From the NCBI RefSeq assembly GCF_042852765.1, contig NZ_AP031414.1: a stretch of 64,000 bases of DNA; one strand, written 5' to 3'. Positions 18,701 through 26,863 of the stretch are shown here, one piece after another. How positions within the stretch are numbered: the stretch's first letter is position 1; each line of letters starts with the position of its first letter. The DNA comes from Schaedlerella glycyrrhizinilytica_A (GTDB lineage Bacteria; Bacillota; Clostridia; Lachnospirales; Lachnospiraceae). The notes beneath the pieces are model-generated. The model was not told the DNA's origin. It saw only the letters and a list, made by a program, of their open reading frames with translations, and made no database searches. A program made the position numbers and the translations under genes.

Positions 18701-20758
18701 TTATTCCACAACCACTCTGACGCGGTCGACATTTTTTATCTGTGTAAATGGTTCGCTCTTATCGCCGTCTCGCTGGGATTTGACACGCACTGCCGCGAAA
18801 TAGGTCCCCGATTTTGCAAATACATGTTCTGCCTTTGCAGTACCGCATTTTCCTCCGTCTGTCAGTTCAAATTCCCCTTTATACGGATAATCGGTCTCTC
18901 CCTCGAAACTCCACTCTACATACGTCAGTACGCCTGCATCTTTCGGAACTTCCGCCTCTGCCGTAAATTGTACGCATTCTCCCGCTTTGACACGGGTGCA
19001 TTTGCCTCCATTCGCAGCCGCGCATACGACCGGCTGGATCCCTCCGCGCTCATCTGCCAAATCCGGTACTTCCACCGATCCCACATTGACGCGATAATGA
19101 CTAGACGGCAACGGTTCGATCCCTTTTTCCACCCATGCGGCAAGATCCACAAGCGCCTGCTTTAATCCCGGCGCATAGGTTGTCACATGAAGCTCATCCA
19201 CGGAAGCCGCACGGTCATCGTGCAGAACATTGTCAAAATACCAAAGTCTGCAGTAATCTTTTTCATTTCCGTCATGCACCGATGCGATCTTTCTGCGATA
19301 CCAGTCCGCCTGCCATGGATATGCCTGTTCATCCATCAGCGCCGCCACGATCAGTACTTTCGCCTGAACCAGTCCGTTTTGTTTACACCCCGGTCCATTG
19401 CTGCTGAATCCCGGACCGAGCAGAACTTTCTGCTGCGGATATAACGGATTTCCCTCTGCATCACGGAACTGATCCCACGCATGATAATCACAGGATGGAA
19501 CCTGATGACGGTGGTAAGTCTGAACTGCAACGTAATCCGAATTATCCATGTGGATCTCGTCTCCCTGAGAAAGCATTCCCAATGTTTCCGCCAGATTGTC
19601 CATTCCGAATCCGTCCGTCAGATAGATGCGATTCCCGTCAATCCGTCCGAGCTGAAGCCGTCTGCCTTTCGCAGCACCGGTAAAAAATGTCATGACCGCG
19701 CCTTTCACATATGGATCTTCGCCCGGAAATTCCGTTTCCAGTTCCACCCACGGCTCGTCATCCATTTCTTCGGATGCGATCATTTTTCTCCATGCGTCGT
19801 TTACGCCGTTTCTCGTGTCGATCTTTCCCTCTAAAATCTGTGCTTTCAATCCCGGTACATTTACCTGTGCGATCTTTCCGTCCAGACGTATCCGATCTCT
19901 TACCGCATTTCCATCCGGATCCGCCCCCAGATATCCCGGTACTTTCCAATAATCTTCAAAATATTCCGGATCCTGCATCTTTACTCCCGGCATCAGCACC
20001 GGAAGCGCGCCGTCATCCAGATCAGCGCTGCAGAACCAACTCTTTAACGGATAGCCAAATAACGTCGCTTCCCGAAGTGCTGCCGCCTCCTCTTCATTCA
20101 GACCTGCGTAAGGATCTCCGCTTCCGCCTGCGTCCATCGCATCGATGATCTGTGGAATTTTATGGCGCAGGATCCGTTCTGCATAAGCACGCGTCGTCTG
20201 ACAGTTCGGAATCGCATACGGTGAACCGATCACATACGGCGCGCCGCCGTCAAATGCATTTGTATTCTCAATACATGCGATCGTGCGGTATCCTCCTCCG
20301 CTTCCGCCGTAAACATATCCGTAAGGGCGATGCTCATATCCATATACTTTCTGCGCCATCTCCCTTGAAAACTCTGCCGAAGCCGCACTGGAACGGTGGC
20401 CCATCGTATTATCATCGCTGTTTGTAAAAATTGCTTTCGATCCCATATTCGATTCCACATAATACGCGCCATGTGTCAGACAAAATGCGATCTTGTCGTC
20501 CTCTCCGGTCATCGGAAGAGACGCCAGTTCTTCATCCGGTCCCGGAAACGGGGAGAGATACTGGTAAAATCTCCCCTCATACGATTCCTTTTCCGGAAAG
20601 CAGAATGAAAACTTTACATCCGTTCCCTCAAAGCCGCCTTGCATATACCGATACGGCAGTTCTCTTCCATCCTCTAATGTCCTTGTCCGTATTTCATCAA
20701 TATCAATAAATCCTTTGCTGAACTGCGGGTCTTTTTTTGCATCATAAATCTCGCTCAT
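18701..20758 (-). CDS. Tannase/feruloyl-esterase-like alpha/beta hydrolase with C-terminal PKD-like domain
   Basis: 685 residues, no signal peptide. The nucleophile elbow is YVYGGSGGGYRTIACI, near residue 165. LIVAALMDEQAYPWQADWY and WYFDNVLHDDRA look like the acid and His regions. Around residue 350-440 there is an insertion (EDPYVKGAVMTFFTGAAKGR, then RIYLTDGFGMDNLAETLGML). The C-terminus (~590-685) is an Ig/PKD-like sandwich (GTYFAAVRVKSQRDGDKSEP). I do not recognise a named family. The fold and its position between a rhamnosidase and a GPH transporter suggest de-acylation of an acylated plant glycoside. ATG 20758 has AAAGGAAAAG upstream. GH78-A follows after 13 nt, so the two are co-transcribed. 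Confidence 0.7.
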   Translation of the reverse strand: MSEIYDAKKDPQFSKGFIDIDEIRTRTLEDGRELPYRYMQGGFEGTDVKFSFCFPEKESYEGRFYQYLSPFPGPDEELASLPMTGEDDKIAFCLTHGAYYVESNMGSKAIFTNSDDNTMGHRSSAASAEFSREMAQKVYGYEHRPYGYVYGGSGGGYRTIACIENTNAFDGGAPYVIGSPYAIPNCQTTRAYAERILRHKIPQIIDAMDAGGSGDPYAGLNEEEAAALREATLFGYPLKSWFCSADLDDGALPVLMPGVKMQDPEYFEDYWKVPGYLGADPDGNAVRDRIRLDGKIAQVNVPGLKAQILEGKIDTRNGVNDAWRKMIASEEMDDEPWVELETEFPGEDPYVKGAVMTFFTGAAKGRRLQLGRIDGNRIYLTDGFGMDNLAETLGMLSQGDEIHMDNSDYVAVQTYHRHQVPSCDYHAWDQFRDAEGNPLYPQQKVLLGPGFSSNGPGCKQNGLVQAKVLIVAALMDEQAYPWQADWYRRKIASVHDGNEKDYCRLWYFDNVLHDDRAASVDELHVTTYAPGLKQALVDLAAWVEKGIEPLPSSHYRVNVGSVEVPDLADERGGIQPVVCAAANGGKCTRVKAGECVQFTAEAEVPKDAGVLTYVEWSFEGETDYPYKGEFELTDGGKCGTAKAEHVFAKSGTYFAAVRVKSQRDGDKSEPFTQIKNVDRVRVVVE

Positions 20759-20812
20759 TACTTTTCCTTTCCATACTTCTGACAGGTGCACTCCTGTCTT
20801 TTTATACAGAGC

Positions 20813-22189
20813 TTATTTGTTTTTCGCCGCTTCCGCTCTTCTTGCTTCGTTGTCCGCTTTGATCTGCGGCATCATCTTATTCAGTTTGTAACCTTTCAAC
20901 GTCAATGCTGTCAGAAGATAGAGAATCATCGGAACAATACCGTACAGAAGTCGGATCATTGTGATCGCCGCACCCGGCATATTTGCCGCATCTCCGCTGT
21001 ATCCAACTGCGGAAAGCAGGATTCCGAGCGCTCCGGTTCCGATCGCCGCACCGACTTTACTTGCCAATCCGTTAATGCTTCCCATCGTACCGTCCATACG
21101 ATGGATTCCTTTCCATTCGTTGTAATCTCCACATTCAATAAGCACAAGTCCTACCAACATACTTGCCGGAACCGTACCCGCTCCTGTCAGGATTCCTCCT
21201 ACTGTAAGAAGCGCCATATTTGCGCCTGCGATCGCATTGAGCAAATATCCGGCTGCTGAAATTAAAAATCCCGCGATCATCAGATTGATCGTTGAAAACT
21301 TCGCGATCAGTTTCGGAAACGCAAGTGCCAGCGGAAGCGAAATCACCTGTGCCGCTGCCAGAACTCCCATCAATCCAACATTTCCGACTACATATGTAAA
21401 ATAATAGACACTTACACCCATGTTACATACAAAATTAAATACAAATGTCATCAGAGCGATGATCAGGATATATTTATTTGTTTTGAGCACGACTCCGATA
21501 TCTTTTACTTTCAGTTTTTCTCCATCCGCTTTTCCGGCATCTACCGTATATTTTTCTTTTACAAAAATCATACGGAGCAGTCCGATCGCAGTCAACGGAA
21601 CTGCCAGCATCAAAATCAGTTTGCTCCATCCCGAAGCGGAAGTTGCGATCTGTGCCATCAAAGTCGGGAAGATAATATTAAAAATAACCGCAGCCAGCAT
21701 CGTAATGATACTTCCGTAAGAAGTCAGTTTTACAATCTGTTTATCTTTGTAAGCGCGGATCGTATACGGTGTTCCATTCGCTGTTAAAAACGTCATACAG
21801 ATCGAATTTGCAAGCGCATACATAATGAAGATCCATACGCATTTTACCGTGGTGCTCCATCCGGTCGGACAAGAGAACATCAGCCATGTGCAGAGCCAGA
21901 GTCCCACGATAAAAATTTCGTACGGACGTGCTTTTCCCCATCTCGTCTCGGTACGGTCCACGATAAATCCGGCAAACATATCCGTGATTCCGTCCAGCAC
22001 TTTACTTGCCACAAGGATCATACTTACCATCGCTGCCGGGATCTTTAATGTATCGGTACAATAAATCATCAAAAAACTGGACACCAATACAAATATTGCG
22101 GTCGAAATCGCCCGGCTGTTCCAGATCATCAAGCCGCCGAATCCGACTTTATCATCGCGATTCTTCTTTGTTTTCTTTGCTTCTTCCAT
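20813..22189 (-). CDS. GPH-family sugar:cation symporter A (MFS superfamily)
   Basis: 458 residues, 12 membrane segments. Glycoside-pentoside-hexuronide symporters bring oligosaccharides or glycosides in with Na+ or H+. Family marks are DGITDMFAGFIVDRTETRWG (cation and sugar loop after TM2), KARPYEIFIVGLWL, and the later DYNEWKGIHRMDG. GAAAGGAG precedes the ATG. It is the first gene of the unit GPH-A, hydrolase, GH78-A, so the cargo is probably a rhamnosylated, possibly acylated glycoside. The 300-nt gap upstream should hold its promoter. Confidence 0.92.
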   Translation of the reverse strand: MEEAKKTKKNRDDKVGFGGLMIWNSRAISTAIFVLVSSFLMIYCTDTLKIPAAMVSMILVASKVLDGITDMFAGFIVDRTETRWGKARPYEIFIVGLWLCTWLMFSCPTGWSTTVKCVWIFIMYALANSICMTFLTANGTPYTIRAYKDKQIVKLTSYGSIITMLAAVIFNIIFPTLMAQIATSASGWSKLILMLAVPLTAIGLLRMIFVKEKYTVDAGKADGEKLKVKDIGVVLKTNKYILIIALMTFVFNFVCNMGVSVYYFTYVVGNVGLMGVLAAAQVISLPLALAFPKLIAKFSTINLMIAGFLISAAGYLLNAIAGANMALLTVGGILTGAGTVPASMLVGLVLIECGDYNEWKGIHRMDGTMGSINGLASKVGAAIGTGALGILLSAVGYSGDAANMPGAAITMIRLLYGIVPMILYLLTALTLKGYKLNKMMPQIKADNEARRAEAAKNK

Positions 22190-22397
22190 TTTCCTTTTTC
22201 TCCTTTCAATTACCTGCCTTTTTAAGATGGACTAAGTATAACGCGGTTTCCATTTGCTTAATGTATCAAATTTGGCGAATCCTTATCTTTTTTCGCCTCA
22301 CTCTGTTCACATATACAATTATTGTATAGAAACGCTGATTTTTATCCCTTTATTCTTTTACCGTTGTCCTTGTTCCTCTGTTTCTCAAACATAAAAG

Positions 22398-22455
22398 AAA
22401 AGACTACTCCGAAAGCCTCTGACCGTTCGGTCTTTCCGCTCTTGAAATAGTCTTT
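22398..22455 (-). terminator. Branched terminator after the AraC-1 / small-protein unit
   Basis: Outer stem AAAGACTA/TAGTCTTT encloses an inner hairpin GACCG/CGGTC. On the minus strand it is followed by TTTTCTTTT. It separates the AraC-1 unit from the GPH-A promoter region. Confidence 0.65.
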
Positions 22456-22488
22456 CCCTCAGATATTTTTTTCATCTTTCCGCTGCCC

Positions 22489-22719
22489 TCACGGCATTTC
22501 CAGATAATCGGCCAAGATCTCCCGATCCGCTTCTTCGCAGGTGATCCTGCTGTGATCCCAGACGTCTTTTTGTTCCACCAATACGACAAATAAATACTGG
22601 GAAAGCACCGATTTCAGATTCAGCTTATCTTCTTCCACCGTCTCCATATATACGTCATATTTACATTTTTGAACCTGATTTAAAAAATCCACCAGATTTA
22701 CATCGTTCTTCAATCTCAT
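22489..22719 (-). CDS. Small conserved protein coupled to AraC-1
   Basis: 76 residues, no signal or membrane segment: MRLKNDVNLVDFLNQVQKCK, then DKLNLKSVLSQYLFVVLVEQ, ending ILADYLEMP. It resembles a small clostridial family sometimes mislabelled poly(A) polymerase; no function is known to me. Its ATG overlaps the AraC-1 stop (TAATG), and GGAGG sits 11 nt before it inside the regulator, so translation is coupled. This tight link suggests a partner or modulator of the regulator, but that is inference. Confidence 0.7.
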   Translation of the reverse strand: MRLKNDVNLVDFLNQVQKCKYDVYMETVEEDKLNLKSVLSQYLFVVLVEQKDVWDHSRITCEEADREILADYLEMP

Positions 22720-24017
22720 TACACATTTTCCTCCTTTCCTACTTTTTCACGATAAGCTGCGGGCGTCATGCCGACGATCTCATGAAATACTTTGCTGAAA
22801 TAATTCCTCGTACCGAACTGCAGGGAATCGCTGATCTCCTGAATACTCTTTTTCGTCGTCAAAAGGGCGATCTTCGCATATTCGATCCGCGCCTGTTTGA
22901 TATAATCTGTTACTTTGATCCCCATTTCTTTGTAAAATTTCTTCGTAAAATAATACGTTGTATATCCCATTTCTTTTGCGATCTCTTCCACGGTCAGCGG
23001 ACGAAGCACATTGGTCCTGATATAATCACAACATTCCTGCGTCGTCTTGGAGATCATCGGATTTTCCTTGCTCTCCCGCACCTTATGTACAAAATCATCC
23101 AGCATCATATTCTTCAGACTTTTCAGCTTCGTGACCGTCTCGCATCGCTCTGTCTCCGAAATATAACGCATCTCCATCTCTTTTGCGGTCTTTACCGCCA
23201 GACCGCCCTCGATCGCCGCACGGCTGCACAGCGCCGTAAAGATCAACACGGAATTTTTCCCGTCCCGCAGGACGTCCCCGGTATTGGACGGCATCTCCGG
23301 CTGATAATTAGATCCTTGTTCCATGATCTGTCTGTAATCCAGATTTCCGTCTTTCACCGCCTGCAAGATCAGTTTTTCATCCTGCACAACCCGCTCAAGA
23401 CTCTGATACTGTACCGAATCTTCCGACTCTTCCCCCATCGTCAAAAGCCTTGTCGCCTCATTCTGGAAAATAAAATCCGACGTCTGGATCCGCTGTGAGG
23501 TCAGCGTATAATGCAGGATTTTTGCATACTGGTTCACCGCAGACATCGAGATCACAGGCACTTCCGCAAGCGTCCGCATCATCTCTCTGCGCATATGAAC
23601 CGAATACGACGAACTCCGCAGAGACTCCTCGATATGTTTGACCGACGTATGACTCAAAAACAACGGTCCGATCACTATCAGCAATCTTCCCTTTTGTGTT
23701 TGTTCTGTTTGTACCGTCTCTCCTTCATTTTCCACATAAGCATTCTCCGCAAGCCAGACCATACCGAGCGGATCGCTCAATATCACCGGACGATCCCATT
23801 CTTCTTTCGACTCATATAAAAAATCCAGACATTTTCCCAGTTTCAAAAACGATAAAAACTCTTTTTCATGCACACAGGTAGAAAAAAACATCTCTCCTTG
23901 TCCCAGAAAAAGCCATGTCGCCAGATTCGCGGACGCTTTCACCTGCGCCGCCAGGATCCGCACCCTCACGCCCACCGGATACTCTTCCAGATCGTCCATT
24001 CCCTCCTGATATCCCAT
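22719..24017 (-). CDS. AraC-family transcriptional regulator 1
   Basis: 432 residues. The C-terminal ~105 residues hold the two AraC HTH motifs: VEEIAKEMGYTTYYFTKKFY and IQEISDSLQFGTRNYFSKVF, with the family ending GMTPAAYREK. The N-terminal ~320 residues are a long helical and sensor region that I cannot assign; regulators 2 and 3 here share this size and general layout. GGAAAGG lies ~10 nt before the ATG. It is 18 nt after the DUF5605 glycosidase gene and overlaps the small gene downstream, so it is co-transcribed with both. Likely role: sugar-responsive activator of block 1. Confidence 0.9.
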   Translation of the reverse strand: MGYQEGMDDLEEYPVGVRVRILAAQVKASANLATWLFLGQGEMFFSTCVHEKEFLSFLKLGKCLDFLYESKEEWDRPVILSDPLGMVWLAENAYVENEGETVQTEQTQKGRLLIVIGPLFLSHTSVKHIEESLRSSSYSVHMRREMMRTLAEVPVISMSAVNQYAKILHYTLTSQRIQTSDFIFQNEATRLLTMGEESEDSVQYQSLERVVQDEKLILQAVKDGNLDYRQIMEQGSNYQPEMPSNTGDVLRDGKNSVLIFTALCSRAAIEGGLAVKTAKEMEMRYISETERCETVTKLKSLKNMMLDDFVHKVRESKENPMISKTTQECCDYIRTNVLRPLTVEEIAKEMGYTTYYFTKKFYKEMGIKVTDYIKQARIEYAKIALLTTKKSIQEISDSLQFGTRNYFSKVFHEIVGMTPAAYREKVGKEENV

Positions 24018-24035
24018 AATTCGACTGCCTTTCCA

Positions 24036-25559
24036 CTATCTTTTACGGGCAAGAACTGCGATTCCCTCTTTTCCCGGAAGCGGAACCTGTACTTCCCCGT
24101 TCACCTGTTCCAATACTTTCGTACGTGTCATTTCCCACACGTCGATCACTTCCACATCATACCGGTTTTCTTTCGGCAATGCAAACGTCCCGCTGCTCTT
24201 TCTGTGTCTTCCGTAATATTTCATATAAACGTCGTCTCCGCAGTTTCCTGCCATCTCCCGTCCCGGGTTTGCCATGCCTCTCGCTTCCTCCCACGGCAGT
24301 TTCAGCATCAGTTTCACAAACGGTTCCTGACGCGCTTCTTCCGGGATCGCCTTTTTCATCTGCTCAAACGATTCTTCCGTGATGTCTCTTCCGCTGAATG
24401 TCAGCGGTCCCGGAAGCGATTCCAGAATTTCTCTTAAAAATCCGATCCGCGCCGGGCTCTCCCCGACCAGTTTTCCGCCTTTACTCCACCAAAGCACTTC
24501 TTCCTCGTTCAAATAGGTCTCACCGTGGGTACAATATCCGCCCTGCATGCATACAGTCCAGAAACGGTGTACCAGCTCAAATCCGGAGATATTTCCCCAA
24601 TCCCACGGAATATTTCCCTCGTAACAGCACTCGTCCACCATCAATGGTTTTTGAAACTTCCGGATCTGTCCGCTTAAAAAATCCAGTTCCGATGTCTGAT
24701 GACAAATATGTGTTGTGTTCGGATTTGAGAAATCCCACGGGCACACGATCTGATGATTACTCAGAAGATGTCCCCATCCGTCATGGTCATGTAAGAACTG
24801 CGCGAAGCACTCCCAATCTTCCATCTCGTAATCCATCAGATCATATTCGTTCGCCAGACTCCACCATACATTCGGAAATGCACCAAGTCTTCTTGTCACA
24901 TAGTCCAGATAAACAAGCGCTTCTTCTCTGGACAATTTGGAAAATCCCCAGTTGTCATAAGGGTGGAATAAGATCAGATCACACTGGATCCCCATTTCAT
25001 CCAACTTTCGGATATGGGATTCCAAGCGATCCCAAAACGCCATACACGGCTTATGAACATCCCATTTTCCCTCTGTTTTTTCAAATGCATAATAAGGGGG
25101 TTCATTGTGATTATAGTCGTAATGTTTCGGGAACACACACATCCGGATCTTATTAAACGGTGCTTCTGCCAATGTTTCAAATGTCTCTGCCACCCGTTCA
25201 TCCTCCTGATGGGAAAACGCATATACCGTTGTTCCAAACGGATAAAACCACGTTCCGTCCGCATAGCGGAAATGTGTTTCATACGGGCGCACCATACCAT
25301 GCCGATTTTTTTCCGTCGGTTTACACTCAATACACGCCTCCTCCGAGACCGCTCCGGCAACTCCCTCGATCTGATAGGTGTAGCTTCCGGCTTCTTCCGG
25401 ATAAAATCTCACAATATAAGTGTCCTCTCCGGCATAAAAACCACGCACGATCTGCTCTGTTCCGTTATGGAAAAACCTGCCCTTTACATCCACTTCCACT
25501 TGAGAACCTTTTGGCTCTTCTCCTTGGATCTTCACTTCAAATATTTCATACTGCCGCAT
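24036..25559 (-). CDS. DUF5060/DUF5605-type glycoside hydrolase (apiosidase-like barrel)
   Basis: About 507 residues, no signal peptide. The N-terminal ~75 residues are a DUF5060-like beta domain (GFYAGEDTYIVRFYPEEAGS). A (beta/alpha)8 barrel follows, with candidate acid/base E in WSLANEYDLMD (~residue 234) and a second acid in KPLMVDECCYEGNIP (~306). HICHQTSELDFLSGQIRKFQ and PWDWGNISGFELVHRFW fit DUF5605 proteins. A C-terminal beta domain ends GIAVLARKR. The exact glycan is unknown; rhamnogalacturonan side chains are plausible. ATG 25559 is used; a GTG two codons earlier is equally close to AAGGAG. Confidence 0.75.
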   Translation of the reverse strand: MRQYEIFEVKIQGEEPKGSQVEVDVKGRFFHNGTEQIVRGFYAGEDTYIVRFYPEEAGSYTYQIEGVAGAVSEEACIECKPTEKNRHGMVRPYETHFRYADGTWFYPFGTTVYAFSHQEDERVAETFETLAEAPFNKIRMCVFPKHYDYNHNEPPYYAFEKTEGKWDVHKPCMAFWDRLESHIRKLDEMGIQCDLILFHPYDNWGFSKLSREEALVYLDYVTRRLGAFPNVWWSLANEYDLMDYEMEDWECFAQFLHDHDGWGHLLSNHQIVCPWDFSNPNTTHICHQTSELDFLSGQIRKFQKPLMVDECCYEGNIPWDWGNISGFELVHRFWTVCMQGGYCTHGETYLNEEEVLWWSKGGKLVGESPARIGFLREILESLPGPLTFSGRDITEESFEQMKKAIPEEARQEPFVKLMLKLPWEEARGMANPGREMAGNCGDDVYMKYYGRHRKSSGTFALPKENRYDVEVIDVWEMTRTKVLEQVNGEVQVPLPGKEGIAVLARKR

Positions 25560-25651
25560 TTTCACGTCGCTCCTTTTCCTCTTTATGTGAACTATTATAA
25601 CAGCGGAACTATATTTGCGTTATACGGAAAATCGTCTTTTTGTGTTCAATT

Positions 25652-25718
25652 TAGCGTCAGTGTACAAGGGGAAATACGTCTCAAGCCGCAAGTATTTCTC
25701 CTTTGTATAGCGACGCTG
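25652..25718. repeat. Interspersed palindromic element, copy R4
   Basis: Left arm TAGCGTCAGTGTACAAGG continuing GGAAATAC (25652-25677); right arm GTATTTCTCCTTTGTATAGC continuing GACGCTG (25692-25718). The stem is about 25 bp. The loop TCTCAAGCCGCA recurs, with substitutions, in the right half of R6. It lies between the Fic gene stop and the DUF5605 promoter. Confidence 0.85.
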
Positions 25719-25748
25719 TTCTGTTTTCACACATTTGATACCCGGATT

Positions 25749-26639
25749 TTAGTAAGCGATTTTAAAATATTCCAAATAAGCTTTGTATTTATCCTGTGCA
25801 GTCAGACAAGTATCTGTAAGATAGCCTTTTTCACGCTCCCATTCTTTCAATCCGCGATAATAGAACATTTTCAGATCATCCTCGATAATAAATGGGACGA
25901 TATTATATTTCAAACACTCTTTGAACATGATCAATCTCCCCACTCTCCCATTCCCATCTTGAAACGGATGAATCCGCTCAAATTTCACATGGAAATCCAA
26001 AATATCTTCAAAATTCTTTTTCTCTTTTCCCTTATATTCTTCCAACAGAATTTTCATTTTCTCAGCGACTTCTTCCGGAAGTGCGGTAGTCATCCCGCCT
26101 ACTTCATTCGGCATTTTTTTATAATCTCCGACAGCAAACCAGTCTTTTCTGGAATCACTGGTTCCACTCTTCAATGTCAAATGAAGTTCCTTGATCAATT
26201 TTTCAGTCAACGCTGTTTTTGCATAGTCTATCACCATATCAATACACCGGAAATGATTCGCCGTTTCGATCACATCATCCACATTCAGCACTTCATTTTC
26301 TACACCGATCGTGTTTGTTTCAAAAATATATCTGGTCTGATCGTGCGTCAAACGACTGCCCTCAATATGATTGGAGTTGTATGTCAGATCAATCTGTGTT
26401 TTATGATAAATTCCTCCGGGATACTTACTTGCTTTCTCTTCTTGAAGAATCTCCAGCAACGTAACCGGCTGTACTTTCTTTTTATTAGAACGCTCCGGCT
26501 TTTCTGCATTTTCGGGAATATTCCAGGTTTTCCCTGTAAGGAATGCACCGTTCACGCGCCCTTGCGCACAGTAATTTCTCACACTCCGTTCTGACATGTT
26601 CCATTTTTTTGCCGTCTCGATCACTGAACAATACCGCAT
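25749..26639 (-). CDS. Fic-family protein with N-terminal HTH-like domain
   Basis: 296 residues. Residues 1-45 resemble a MerR/excisionase-type winged helix (IETAKKWNMSERSVRNYCAQ, then GRVNGAFLTGKTWNIP). The Fic core follows, with the complete catalytic motif HPFQDGNGRVGR near residue 223, so AMP transfer to a protein hydroxyl is possible. Residues 89-94 (SNHIEG) fit the inhibitory helix motif S/TxxxE/N-G on the N-terminal side (class II), so the enzyme is probably auto-inhibited. GGAGG precedes the ATG. No antitoxin gene is adjacent. It sits alone between two catabolic blocks. Confidence 0.9.
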   Translation of the reverse strand: MRYCSVIETAKKWNMSERSVRNYCAQGRVNGAFLTGKTWNIPENAEKPERSNKKKVQPVTLLEILQEEKASKYPGGIYHKTQIDLTYNSNHIEGSRLTHDQTRYIFETNTIGVENEVLNVDDVIETANHFRCIDMVIDYAKTALTEKLIKELHLTLKSGTSDSRKDWFAVGDYKKMPNEVGGMTTALPEEVAEKMKILLEEYKGKEKKNFEDILDFHVKFERIHPFQDGNGRVGRLIMFKECLKYNIVPFIIEDDLKMFYYRGLKEWEREKGYLTDTCLTAQDKYKAYLEYFKIAY

Positions 26640-26798
26640 CTGTGTTCCTCCATTCTATGACAAGTCTGTGTTTACGCCTTTATATGATATAGTATACCGC
26701 TTTATCGGCAATATATCAACTTTTTATCAACTCATTCCAGATTTGTTTTTGCCGAAACTGGCAGTTTTTATAAATGCAGTATCTTCCAATAATCGTCA

Positions 26799-26840
26799 AA
26801 ATAAGAAAGAGGCACCGTCCCACACATGCAGGACAATGCC
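26799..26840 (-). terminator. Terminator of the GH78-B operon
   Basis: GGCATTGTCCT pairs with GGGACGGTGCC (11 bp with G-U pairs), followed on the minus strand by TCTTTCTTATTTT, 24 nt past the GH43-A stop. Confidence 0.75.
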
Positions 26841-26863
26841 AATTCCTCGAAATTTCATTCTTT

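Noticed and set aside
20781..20798. Hairpin GACAGG/CCTGTC between GPH-A and the hydrolase gene
   Set aside because: Only 6 bp and with its T-run on the wrong (plus) strand for these minus-strand genes; not convincing as a terminator.
22404..22589. 61-codon minus-strand frame overlapping the small AraC-1 partner gene
   Set aside because: Out of frame with the coupled gene, overlaps the terminator and has no ribosome site.
25014..26594. 526-codon plus-strand open frame
   Set aside because: It runs antisense through the DUF5605 and Fic genes and element R4, has no domain sense (Phe/Cys/Ser-rich text) and no ribosome site. Both minus-strand genes have intact motifs.
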